From: Paenibacillus taichungensis
GTDB taxonomy: Bacteria; Bacillota; Bacilli; Paenibacillales; Paenibacillaceae
Length of the DNA: 64,000 bases
Assembly: GCF_003287275.1 (NCBI RefSeq)
Contig: NZ_QEVW01000026.1
Span: 1-64,000 of the forward strand
Direction: 5' to 3'
Below are positions 53,948 through 62,679 of the stretch, in pieces (position 1 is the stretch's first letter; each line of letters begins with the position of its first letter). The notes under the pieces are model-generated. The model saw only the letters and a program-made list of their open reading frames with translations. It had not been told where the DNA came from and ran no database searches. The position numbers and the translations under genes are program-made.

Positions 53948-54334
53948 ATGAAATTAGAACGACTTGATCATCTCGTGTTAACCGTAGAGAATCTGGAAGC
54001 AACGATTGCATTTTATTCGAATGTATTAGGCATGCAAGCGGTCGAGTTCGGCCAGGGCCGAAAAGCATTACAATTTGGACAGCAAAAAATCAATCTGCAT
54101 GAACGGGGCAAAGAGTTTGAACCGAAAGCTCATATCCCCACACCGGGTTCAGCAGATCTTTGTTTTCTGGTCAGCACACCGCTGGAAGAAGTCATTGCAC
54201 ATTTAACACACCAGAACATTAAAATCGAAGAAGGACCAGTCAAGCGGACAGGTGCTCTGGGACCAATCTGTTCGGTGTATATACGTGATCCTGACGGTAA
54301 TCTGATCGAACTATCCAATGCTTTGTATGCATAA
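53948..54334 (+). CDS. VOC-family (glyoxalase/bleomycin-resistance fold) protein
   Basis: 128 residues of the vicinal-oxygen-chelate fold: LERLDHLVLTVENLEATIAFY (as LERLDHLVLTV and NLEATIAFYSNVLGM) and the C-terminal IRDPDGNLIELSN strand. Putative metal ligands are His in LDHLVL, a central His and Glu in NLIELS. Members act as dioxygenases, glyoxalases or thiol transferases; this one is close to the small virulence/RhaS-like group but not assigned. GAAGGAGG precedes the ATG at 53948. Confidence 0.88.
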   Translation: MKLERLDHLVLTVENLEATIAFYSNVLGMQAVEFGQGRKALQFGQQKINLHERGKEFEPKAHIPTPGSADLCFLVSTPLEEVIAHLTHQNIKIEEGPVKRTGALGPICSVYIRDPDGNLIELSNALYA

Positions 54335-54364
54335 GCCATCAGCTCTCACTCTCCATATGGCAGC

Positions 54365-54406
54365 AAAAAGATCCTGAAAAGCCTCGGCTTCGCAGGATCT
54401 TTTTTG
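54365..54406. terminator. bidirectional intrinsic terminator
   Basis: AAAAAGATCCTG/CAGGATCTTTTTT arms between convergent genes. Confidence 0.85.
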
Positions 54407-54462
54407 ATTTACAGCATGAATAATTACATAGCTCAACTATTTACGGTTAGATACCGCTCTCA

Positions 54463-54933
54463 TCACTTGGGAATAGAAAAGGTACTGCCTTCCTTCTCAC
54501 AATCGGTTAACACGTTAAAAACACGTCCTTGCTCACTCTTCATCGTACCGATCCCTTTGCAGGTGTTGGTCGTGATCCCCTGTTTGGAGCCATAGGCATC
54601 CCTTGAGTTATCATAAGTCGATTGAATGACTGAGCCATCGTATATCAATTCATAGATGATGGCCCCACCTTCGATGGTATACATCGTCACACGAACCTGA
54701 TCCTGCTGCTTCTTCTCCACATTCTTCACAAATGTATTCCACTTATCCTTGTTCCGCATGCCTTCGAGAAGTACAACGACATCTCCGCTTTGCTCCGCTT
54801 GCTCAGGGTTATGTGGCTCAATAATTTCCGGGAATGAATTCAAAACCACTGGAGAATCCACTGTCGGATCGTTTGCCTCACAGGCTGTTAACATCATTAA
54901 CGCTAACGAAAGCGTGAGCAGTACCCTTTTCAT
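54463..54933 (-). CDS. DUF4362 lipoprotein
   Basis: 156 residues. A lipoprotein signal ends in LTACE (cysteine near residue 18). The DUF4362 domain follows, with VVLLEGMRNKDKW, VRVTMYTIEGGAIIYEL and GITTNTCKGI blocks. Its role is not known; members are small exported proteins of Bacillales. Two cysteines near the end (TNTCKG and LTDCEK) could form a disulphide. GAGGTG precedes the ATG. Confidence 0.8.
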   Translation of the reverse strand: MKRVLLTLSLALMMLTACEANDPTVDSPVVLNSFPEIIEPHNPEQAEQSGDVVVLLEGMRNKDKWNTFVKNVEKKQQDQVRVTMYTIEGGAIIYELIYDGSVIQSTYDNSRDAYGSKQGITTNTCKGIGTMKSEQGRVFNVLTDCEKEGSTFSIPK

Positions 54934-55131
54934 CCAATCACCTCATGTTTAAGACGCTAATGTCTCCGTACATGTTACCTATGTGCTGTTAGAAATAACG
55001 TAAACACACCCAGTACCGACTTTCAATATAAAGGAATTTTTATCGTTTGTATGTAACTTCAACCCTCCATAAAGTGTTTATATAACAATGCATCTTTCAC
55101 TTCCATCTCATCTGAAAAAGAGGCGATACAC

Positions 55132-56700
55132 ATGCGTTTGGCTAACCCATCCGATGACATAGCAAAAGAAAAACGACGTCCCACTTCACGCTTGAATCAT
55201 AGACCTAATAGTAAAAGTAAAGCGTCCCGACGATTCGCCATTACAATGGCTGCCGCATTAGTTGCATCAAGCTTGTTGTTGGAGCTGACAGCTGAGCCAA
55301 CTACTCATGCAGCCACTAACGTACAGCATTCCGCCAGTAACACTTCTGTTCAATCGAATGCAGCAAATACAGAGAAGAAACTCCACTATACCGCCGTAGA
55401 GGGGGCTTATTATTACACAGTCGCCTTGAGAAGTGATGGTTCGGTCTGGACCTGGGGCCGCAATCTGTTTGGAGAGCTGGGTGTGAGCGAGAACATTCGA
55501 TATCGTCATACATTTAGTCCCATCCGCGTACCGGAACTATCTGATGTAATAGCTATTTCAGCCGCCGGTGGTGGAATCAACGCCGCCGTTCAGGCAGATG
55601 GAACGGTCTGGGAGTGGGGTGCTGGCAAACTACCAAGCAAAGTCGAAAGCATCAACTCTGCGAAGGATGTAGTGACTGGTTCTTTCACTGTCGCCCTTCT
55701 CCAGAAAGGGACAGTATGGTCATGGCAGCGCCCTACCGCTCAAGGAGGCGATTCTGATCTGAAACGTAAACCACATGCGATTAGCGGACTGAAAGATGTT
55801 ATCCAGGTTGGATCCGCAGGTCTGCATGGATATGCTTTGAAGAAAGATGGCTCCGTATGGACATGGAACGAGCCCGACGAACCCGGGAATGTCCTGTCCA
55901 AACCTACCAAGATAAAAGGTCTGACCAACATATCTTCGATCACAAGTACAGATACGTCCCTGCTTGCACTGGATAAGAACGGGAAAGTCTGGGGTGTGGA
56001 CGAGAAAGGGAAAGCATTCGCCTTTGATTACGACTTCAAGGTGAAGAAGATGGATGGAAATTCGCAATATATGTTATTACTTACGACATCCGGTGAGGTG
56101 TACAGTTACGGAAGGAGCGTGAACGGTAAAGAAGGAAAAGTAAACCATTTATCCGGCATTACCGATATTTCAGCAGGATATTACCACAGTCTTGCCCTAT
56201 CCTCGGATGGAACCGTCTGGGGCTGGGGAAGTGATAAATACGAGGAAGCGGGTGCACCTGCAACGTCATCTGGAGGAATGGTCTACAAACCCGTTCAAGC
56301 CAAGATTGGCACAGATGTATATCTGAACGGTGAGCTGTTCCAGTCAATGTATGCCGCTGTTGAAACGCCTAAGACCGTGCAACTGCCAATCAAAGCCATC
56401 GCCACAGCACTTGGAGCAAAATTTGAGATTCATCAGGTGGAAGGTAGCCTGAACCACTATACGTTGAAATATGACAATCGGACAATCACAATCCGACCTA
56501 ACGAAACACAGTATGTTATAACTTCCGCAGATGCATCTGAGGAGCGAGTCATGCAGCTACCTGAGCCCATCAATAATTACTCGGGAGCAACTACAGTGCC
56601 TTTTGAGGTATTGCGTGGTTTGGGATTGAACGTGTCCTGGGATTCAGAGAAAGCGATGCTGACCATTGACGATGCTGATAAGAAAGATTCAGGAAGCTAA
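55132..56700 (+). CDS. exported RCC1-repeat protein with copper-amine-oxidase-like stalk domain
   Basis: 522 residues. A basic N-terminal stretch of 35 residues precedes a signal segment (FAITMAAALVASSLLLEL). RCC1-like propeller repeats fill about residues 75-395; the repeat core SDGSVWTWGRN, ADGTVWEWGAG, KDGSVWTWNEP, SDGTVWGWGSD recurs. The C-terminal 110 residues are the stalk domain common in Paenibacillus surface proteins (VYLNGELFQ, then LPIKAIATALGA). It probably binds a wall or extracellular ligand. GAGGCGA lies before the ATG. No catalytic motif. Confidence 0.85.
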   Translation: MRLANPSDDIAKEKRRPTSRLNHRPNSKSKASRRFAITMAAALVASSLLLELTAEPTTHAATNVQHSASNTSVQSNAANTEKKLHYTAVEGAYYYTVALRSDGSVWTWGRNLFGELGVSENIRYRHTFSPIRVPELSDVIAISAAGGGINAAVQADGTVWEWGAGKLPSKVESINSAKDVVTGSFTVALLQKGTVWSWQRPTAQGGDSDLKRKPHAISGLKDVIQVGSAGLHGYALKKDGSVWTWNEPDEPGNVLSKPTKIKGLTNISSITSTDTSLLALDKNGKVWGVDEKGKAFAFDYDFKVKKMDGNSQYMLLLTTSGEVYSYGRSVNGKEGKVNHLSGITDISAGYYHSLALSSDGTVWGWGSDKYEEAGAPATSSGGMVYKPVQAKIGTDVYLNGELFQSMYAAVETPKTVQLPIKAIATALGAKFEIHQVEGSLNHYTLKYDNRTITIRPNETQYVITSADASEERVMQLPEPINNYSGATTVPFEVLRGLGLNVSWDSEKAMLTIDDADKKDSGS

Positions 56701-56743
56701 CCGAGTCGCTTTAACACCAAATGAATCCCTTCAACATAAGAAA

Positions 56744-56800
56744 AATCCCCTTCAGATAAACATCTTGTTCTTAACGAACACCGTTTACTTGAAGGGGATT
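56744..56800 (+). terminator. intrinsic terminator
   Basis: AATCCCCTTCA/TGAAGGGGATT outer stem, with GTTC/GAAC inside, ahead of CTCTTTT. Confidence 0.75.
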
Positions 56801-56876
56801 ACTCTTTTAGCACCCACAGTACTCCATCCGTTGGAGCAATGGAAGGTAGCGTTTCACTTACTTGACATCGTGCATC

Positions 56877-59800
56877 CTACTTCTCGAACCGGAACCAGCC
56901 AAAGTCAAACTGACTGCCCGGCAGGAATATAAAGGTCACCTTCTGCACACCTTTCACCTGCTCAAGCTCAAACACGCGTTCCTCATATCCATCGGACTGT
57001 GTGAACTCCACCAGTTGATTGCTCTGTCCGTTCTCACCTGCAAAGCGGATATGAATCGTGTTTTTATCAATCGGCGAACGTCCATAGATCACAAGCTTGG
57101 ACGTGCCTTCTGTTGTGAAGTCCATATTTTCAAACTCCAGCGACACATTGTTTCCGATCCCCTCGACATGATCACCCTCGATCTTGAACGTATCCCCGTA
57201 GAGATGATCGCATGATGCAGCCGTATTCTGCTCAAATGCGCGGCTTTGGCGCTCGAATGAGAAGCCTTTGATATGAATCTTCTGCTTCAGTACAAAACAG
57301 ATCGACGTAATCCCGCTCAGCCGCTTGGACAGTTGATACGTCTCTTCCTGATATACATTCCATCTGGATTCTTTGTCATACACCACATCTGCCAGCAGTG
57401 TACTTCCCTCTTCATCCGGCATACCTTCCCAGATCTGAATGAAGTACTCTTCACTGGACAACGCAAAAATTGGAATCGTAATGGTATCGGAGCCGTACGG
57501 CCCGAAGTCGATATTGCGGAAGCCCACGTGTGTCTCCCCGTCCCGGCTTGTCGCTACCCCACGTTCATTGCCGTTACCGACATCTCCTTTGGTGTAATCG
57601 TACAGTCCACCTGTAATAAAGCCGTATGGATCTTTGTAAGCCGTGCCCAGTCCCGTTGCTTTGAACTCCAGTTGGGAGATTAGTTTCGTTTTATCGGTAC
57701 CATTACTGCTCGTCGCACGAAGACGGAATTCCCCATCGCCCAGAGCGGATACGTTGACTTCCAGGCCATTGGCTTCGACCTTGGCAATGTTGGATTCAAT
57801 ACCTGCATCGTTCACCACTGCCCACTCGATATCCCGATAGGATGTGTTCTCCGGATACAGCTTGGCTTTCACCGTCATTTGCTGTTTCGATGCGTCGAAC
57901 AGCTGTCCACCTTCGCTGATCATCTCGATTTTCCGCAAAGGAATCTCCTGCACGCGTCCCGTCAGAACCGGACGTTCCGTATTACTCATGAGTACGGTTT
58001 GCTCCTGACTTGCAGCCGCCTCGGAATCACCTAAGGTACGATCTCCAGCGCCTGCAACAGCTTGTGATTCGAACTCGGCAACTGCACTTTGCAATCCTTC
58101 CGAGGTCACCTCGATCTTCACCGTTCCCGATTCGTTCGTTGCCCCGATGATTGCCATCAGCTTGCCGCTGAATAGCCTTCTGCTCAGTCCTTTGTATGGA
58201 TCATAGTCCGTGCTGTCCCCGTTATCGAGACCGAGCAGACGACCTGCACCTGTCACTTGGACCTTCACACGATTGTTGGCATTTTGCACCGGATTGCCTG
58301 CTTCATCTTCCACTTGAATTTCCACGAAAATCAGATCAGTACCATTTGCTTGCAGCTGCTCCCGATCGGCTTGCAGACGAATCTTCTTCGCATCTGTATA
58401 GGATTTTTGCACATCCGTTGCAATTACGTTACCGTTCTCATCATAAGCGATCGCTTTAAGCTCACCCCCTTCATATGGCACTTTCCACCAGCCTGCCAGC
58501 TGGGTTCCCTTTGCATGGTCGATATCATACGTGCCGATTGTTTTGCCATTCAGCTGCAATTCAATCTTCGGCGCATTACTGCACACGCGTACATCAATCA
58601 GCTGACCCGGGCTGAAATCCCAGTAAGGGAACAGGTGAACCATCGGACTTTTCTTATAATCCGTCCAGGCTGCTTGGTAAATATAGTAGGAATCTTTCGG
58701 GAACGTTGCTGTATCCAGCTGTCCAAAATACGAATTCTTCGTATGATACGGTGTTGGTTCTCCAATATAATCGAATCCCGTCCACAGGAACTGCCCCAAG
58801 GAATACGGCGTATCTCGTTCTGCCAAAATGCAATATTCTGCTGACTTTGCGCCCCAGCTTGTTGTACTGTTGCCCAAAGCCGAGCACTGCTCATCATCGT
58901 CTGCCAGTATGGATTGCTCAAACGGGAAGTGATAGATCCCACGGCTCTGCACCACAGACGAGGTTTCACTACCATAGATAATCCAGTCCGGATGTTCCTC
59001 ATGATGCTTGTCGTAGTATTTCTCCGCGTAGTTATATCCTGCGAGCTTCACGATATCAGCGCATTTTTGTGCGTTTTCCCACGGCATGTAGTTCGAACCG
59101 ATCGTCACACCTGCATTGCCTTTTGGATCAAATTCCAGTACATAATCCATCAGCATGCGGGTTACTTCTTGGCCCCGCTCATCCGCATGGGTATCGTAAA
59201 TTTCGTTGCCGATACTCCACATGATCAGACTTGCATGGTTACGGTCACGCTTCACCCAGCTCTTCACATCAGTATGTGCCCATTCCGGGAAAAATCTCGC
59301 ATAGTCGTAAGGGGTCTTGGCTCTCTCCCACATATCGAACGCTTCCGAAACGATCAGCATACCCATCTCATCCGCAAGTTCCATGAACTCTTTGGCAGGC
59401 ATGTTATGAGCGGTCCGAATGGCGTTAACGCCCATTTCTTTCAACAGCACAAATCTTCTGCGCAGTGCCGTCAGGTTAAAAGCAGCCCCAAGCGCACCGA
59501 GATCATGGTGTTCACACACACCGTTCAGCTTCATCTTGACCCCATTCAGGTGGAATCCTTCGCTCGCATCCAGCTTGATATCCCTGAAGCCAATCCGCTG
59601 TGTGACGGACTCGATTGTCTCATAGCCCTGCTCACCTGTAGCTAATTGAAGTTCCGTTACCAGATCATACAGATTCGGTTCATCCGGGCTCCATAACTTC
59701 GGAAGATCGACCGTCAGCTGTTGGGTGTTGGATTGTATCTCTTCATGTCCGGTGTCTTTACCCGCTGCAGCTGTAACGTCCGCTTTGCTGGAAAAGATCT

Positions 59801-60356
59801 GATTACCCTTATACCAAATCGTGTGCACAAGTTGTGCGTTCTGATTGAGACTTAGCTCCGTATCCACCTCAACCTGCCAACCTTCTGGCTGCTGCTGAAT
59901 GGATACATAGGTACCATCTGTGACGATATAATTCCGATCTCTCGTTTTGAGCCACACATTGCGATAAATTCCAGCCCCCGAATACCATCTGCTGTTGGGA
60001 CTCTGATGCACAACTTTGACTACAATTTCGTTGTCACCTTCCACCAAAGCACTCGTGATCTCATGCTCAAAAGCCGAATAGCCGTATTTCCACTCTCCAA
60101 CAAGCTGACCGTTTACATATACGGAAGAATCCATATACACCCCGTCAAAGCAAAGCAGAAGCTGCTGGTCATCCTTCGTATATGGGAATGTCTTGCGATA
60201 CCATCCGATGCTGTCCTCATACAGTTCAAGCGTATTATAGATCAGCCAATCATGAGGAAGCTCAACCGGTTCAAACGTTAATCCCGTAGACTCCGTAACT
60301 TCCAGCTTACTTTTCGCAAATTGCCATCCATCCGTAAAAAGCTTTTTCTGATTCAT
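56877..60356 (-). CDS. GH2 beta-galactosidase-type glycosidase with two C-terminal CBM-like domains
   Basis: 1159 residues. The N-terminal jelly roll (FDGVYMDSSVYVNG) and Ig domain are followed by the catalytic barrel, with the acid/base Glu385 in SIGNEIYD and the nucleophile Glu464 in YGSETSS. A DUF4982-type domain follows (WDFSPGQLIDVRVCSNA). From about 910 on there are two CBM6-like beta-sandwich repeats ending in FDFGWFRF and IKGFSF. It hydrolyses beta-galactosides or related links; no signal peptide is seen, so it is probably cytoplasmic. I use ATG 60356. A cre-like sequence lies 28 nt upstream, so catabolite repression is likely. Confidence 0.88.
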   Translation of the reverse strand: MNQKKLFTDGWQFAKSKLEVTESTGLTFEPVELPHDWLIYNTLELYEDSIGWYRKTFPYTKDDQQLLLCFDGVYMDSSVYVNGQLVGEWKYGYSAFEHEITSALVEGDNEIVVKVVHQSPNSRWYSGAGIYRNVWLKTRDRNYIVTDGTYVSIQQQPEGWQVEVDTELSLNQNAQLVHTIWYKGNQIFSSKADVTAAAGKDTGHEEIQSNTQQLTVDLPKLWSPDEPNLYDLVTELQLATGEQGYETIESVTQRIGFRDIKLDASEGFHLNGVKMKLNGVCEHHDLGALGAAFNLTALRRRFVLLKEMGVNAIRTAHNMPAKEFMELADEMGMLIVSEAFDMWERAKTPYDYARFFPEWAHTDVKSWVKRDRNHASLIMWSIGNEIYDTHADERGQEVTRMLMDYVLEFDPKGNAGVTIGSNYMPWENAQKCADIVKLAGYNYAEKYYDKHHEEHPDWIIYGSETSSVVQSRGIYHFPFEQSILADDDEQCSALGNSTTSWGAKSAEYCILAERDTPYSLGQFLWTGFDYIGEPTPYHTKNSYFGQLDTATFPKDSYYIYQAAWTDYKKSPMVHLFPYWDFSPGQLIDVRVCSNAPKIELQLNGKTIGTYDIDHAKGTQLAGWWKVPYEGGELKAIAYDENGNVIATDVQKSYTDAKKIRLQADREQLQANGTDLIFVEIQVEDEAGNPVQNANNRVKVQVTGAGRLLGLDNGDSTDYDPYKGLSRRLFSGKLMAIIGATNESGTVKIEVTSEGLQSAVAEFESQAVAGAGDRTLGDSEAAASQEQTVLMSNTERPVLTGRVQEIPLRKIEMISEGGQLFDASKQQMTVKAKLYPENTSYRDIEWAVVNDAGIESNIAKVEANGLEVNVSALGDGEFRLRATSSNGTDKTKLISQLEFKATGLGTAYKDPYGFITGGLYDYTKGDVGNGNERGVATSRDGETHVGFRNIDFGPYGSDTITIPIFALSSEEYFIQIWEGMPDEEGSTLLADVVYDKESRWNVYQEETYQLSKRLSGITSICFVLKQKIHIKGFSFERQSRAFEQNTAASCDHLYGDTFKIEGDHVEGIGNNVSLEFENMDFTTEGTSKLVIYGRSPIDKNTIHIRFAGENGQSNQLVEFTQSDGYEERVFELEQVKGVQKVTFIFLPGSQFDFGWFRFEK

Positions 60357-60383
60357 CTCAGCTCTCACTTTCTGTGTGTATTA

Positions 60384-60397
60384 TGATTGCGGTTACA
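60384..60397 (-). promoter_or_regulatory. cre-like catabolite-repression site
   Basis: On the minus strand TGTAACCGCAATCA, which matches the CcpA consensus TGWAANCGNTNWCA at all but one fixed position, just upstream of the beta-galactosidase start. Confidence 0.6.
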
Positions 60398-60514
60398 AAC
60401 AAAAACAGACTATTTTCCGAAAACCTTTTCGAAAATAACTTGGTGAGACAATAACACTTCACCCGATTATATCATCTGACCGCCTCTGTACGTCACTTTT
60501 TGAGCAGATTCAAG

Positions 60515-60552
60515 AAAAAAAGATCCCGCTTTTAGATATCCAAGTCGGGACC
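60515..60552 (-). terminator. intrinsic terminator after the epoxide hydrolase gene
   Basis: GGTCCCG/CGGGATC arms followed on the minus strand by TTTTTTT. Confidence 0.8.
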
Positions 60553-60579
60553 TTATGAATTCAACTATATATAACTACA

Positions 60580-61737
60580 TTAATTGTTCATTGCTCGAAT
60601 CGGTCTGTAGAATGCCCGAATATCATCCGCCAGCAACTCCGGTTCTTCCAAAGCCGTAAAATGCCCTCCACTAGGCATGGAGGTCCAGCGCGTTACGTTC
60701 AGGTTTTGCATCGCCCAAGACTTGGGCGGCAGCACGATATCCGCAGGAAATATGGCAATGCCTGTCGGAACTTCTATACGGCCCAGTGGTGGCAAGGAAT
60801 GCGAATTTTCGTAGTACATACGTGTGGATGATCCTATGGTATTCGTAACCCAATAGATCATAATATGAGTCAGCAACTCATCCTTGCTAAATAGTTGATT
60901 GAGGTCACCTTTACAGTCGCTCCATGCACGAAATTTCTCAATGATCCAAGCGGCCAAACCTACCGGCGAATCGGAAAGTCCGTACGCAAGTGTCTGAGGT
61001 TTGGTTGATTGAATGGACATATAACCCCCTTCTTGTGAAATCCATGTTGAAGCATTTTTCTTGTACTCTCGTTCTTCCTCTGAGCGTTCTGCCTCATCCT
61101 GGGAAGATAAAAGATCTCTTATGATACCAATATCCGTTAAGTGGATTCCAACTAGAAGTTCAGGATGATTCGATGCCAGATAACGTGTAACGCCAGAGCC
61201 AATATCTCCACCTGCAGCAGCGAATTTGTTGTAGCCTAATTCTTTGGTCATTAGTTTGGCCCACATCCGGGAGACACGAGAATTGTTGAAGCCAGGTTGG
61301 TTAGGGCGACTAGAGAATCCGAATCCAGGCAGTGAAGGCACAATGACATCAAAAGAATCCTCCGGATTACCTCCATGACTCGCAGGATCGGTCAGGAGAG
61401 GGATAATCTTTTGATAACGAAGGTAGCTATCGGGCCATCCATGGGTAAGAATAATCGGCAGAGGGTTAGGCCCTTTACCACGCTCATGTACGAAGTGCAC
61501 ATCCACCCCATCCAACTGGCAACGAAACTGGGAAAATTGATTCAACCTGGACTCTTGTGCTCGCCAGTCATAATGATCTCTCCAATAAGAGACAAGTGAT
61601 TTTAAATAACTGAGATCAGTTCCTCGCTCCCAGCCGGAGTCTACCAATTGATCTGGCCAACGGATGTGATGCAGCCGATATTGCAAATCGTCCAAAATCT
61701 CATCAGAGACATGAATATGAAAACGTTCAACAGTCAT
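60580..61737 (-). CDS. epoxide-hydrolase-family alpha/beta hydrolase
   Basis: 385 residues. The N-terminal EHN segment (FHIHVSDEILDDLQYRL) and the oxyanion motif HGWP at 99-102 are followed by the nucleophile Asp178 in GGDIGSG. The C-terminal SGGHFTALEEPELLADDI supplies the catalytic histidine. This is the microsomal-type epoxide hydrolase pattern, cytoplasmic in bacteria; it opens epoxides to diols. The ATG at 61737 has GGAGG 8 nt ahead; the upstream TTG at 61740 is not needed. Confidence 0.88.
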   Translation of the reverse strand: MTVERFHIHVSDEILDDLQYRLHHIRWPDQLVDSGWERGTDLSYLKSLVSYWRDHYDWRAQESRLNQFSQFRCQLDGVDVHFVHERGKGPNPLPIILTHGWPDSYLRYQKIIPLLTDPASHGGNPEDSFDVIVPSLPGFGFSSRPNQPGFNNSRVSRMWAKLMTKELGYNKFAAAGGDIGSGVTRYLASNHPELLVGIHLTDIGIIRDLLSSQDEAERSEEEREYKKNASTWISQEGGYMSIQSTKPQTLAYGLSDSPVGLAAWIIEKFRAWSDCKGDLNQLFSKDELLTHIMIYWVTNTIGSSTRMYYENSHSLPPLGRIEVPTGIAIFPADIVLPPKSWAMQNLNVTRWTSMPSGGHFTALEEPELLADDIRAFYRPIRAMNN

Positions 61738-61897
61738 CAAGATTTCCTCCCTTTTTGTTGATTCACAACGTTATTATAACCTTTTATAGCTATTCATAGA
61801 TTCCATCTTTGTCAATTGATTCCTGTAATTTCTTGTCGTGCTATGTTAGATTATCCATTGGAATAATATCACATATATAGATAGGGGAAATTAGAAC

Positions 61898-62479
61898 GTG
61901 AAGAAATCATGGGTACTATCAATCATTATGAGTTTTGTTTTGCTCGGCGGAGTATTCGCACCTGCAGGGTCGTATGCCGCTGCTGCGGATGACTCAACTA
62001 CTACATATTCGGAAGACGAATACTACGAAGAAGTTGACACATCGGAACAAGAACCGATCCCTACAGCCGAAGAGGAAGATTTCCTCAACTACCTGGATCA
62101 GTTGGATACCGCATCGGTATATGAAGAGAAAGCCTTCAACGCCTTGGGAGGAGGATTTTACATTACATCTTCCAATCGCAAGTCCGTTTTCCTGAAATTG
62201 ACCAACACAGCGATTCCTAACTACACCAAATATGTTTCCAAGCTGAAGCTGATTAAACCGCAAAATGCGGAACTGCAAAAAATCCATGCCAACTTGATCA
62301 AAGGTAGTTATACACAGCTTGAAGGATTCCAACTCGCTAAAAAGGCTGTCTCCAAAACAACGGTAAACAGCGCTGTCCTGAAACAAGCCAATGCCAAAAT
62401 TGATACCGGCAAGAAAAGTATCGAGAAATATCACAAAGAAATTTCTGCTTATGCCAATAAGCTTGGGTATGATTTCTAA
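61898..62479 (+). CDS. small secreted protein of unknown function
   Basis: 193 residues beginning at a GTG with AGGGGAAA upstream. A Sec signal peptide ends near PAGSYAAAA (about residue 30). An acidic linker follows (YSEDEYYEEVDTSEQE), then a helical, lysine-rich domain (about 70-193) that could be a coiled-coil wall-associated module. No enzymatic motif is visible. Confidence 0.75.
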   Translation: MKKSWVLSIIMSFVLLGGVFAPAGSYAAAADDSTTTYSEDEYYEEVDTSEQEPIPTAEEEDFLNYLDQLDTASVYEEKAFNALGGGFYITSSNRKSVFLKLTNTAIPNYTKYVSKLKLIKPQNAELQKIHANLIKGSYTQLEGFQLAKKAVSKTTVNSAVLKQANAKIDTGKKSIEKYHKEISAYANKLGYDF

Positions 62480-62595
62480 ATAATAGTACCCAAAATTAAA
62501 CGATGAATTCAACTCATCTTTTCAGGAAAAAAAAGTGTTTTCTTTTTCCAATTTAGTTCGTATAATAGCACTATAATCAAAAGGCTATGCTGCCG

Positions 62596-62635
62596 AAAGG
62601 TACAACCTCGTGAACATTGGGGTTGTGCCTTTTTT
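62596..62635 (+). terminator. intrinsic terminator
   Basis: AAAGGTACAACC/GGTTGTGCCTTTTTT hairpin before the glycoside hydrolase gene. A TATAAT at 62561-62566 lies just upstream, so it might also end a short leader RNA. Confidence 0.8.
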
Positions 62636-62679
62636 GCGTTTATAGCCATATTATCCATCCCAGATAAGGAGTGAATGCT

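Noticed and set aside
58914..59645. A 243-codon open frame on the plus strand
   Set aside because: It lies wholly antisense to the GH2 catalytic domain, whose motifs are perfect; no ribosome site.
62561..62635. A TATAAT followed by a hairpin, as if a riboswitch preceded the GH13 gene
   Set aside because: The region between is too short and matches no riboswitch pattern I know; a plain terminator of the preceding gene explains it.
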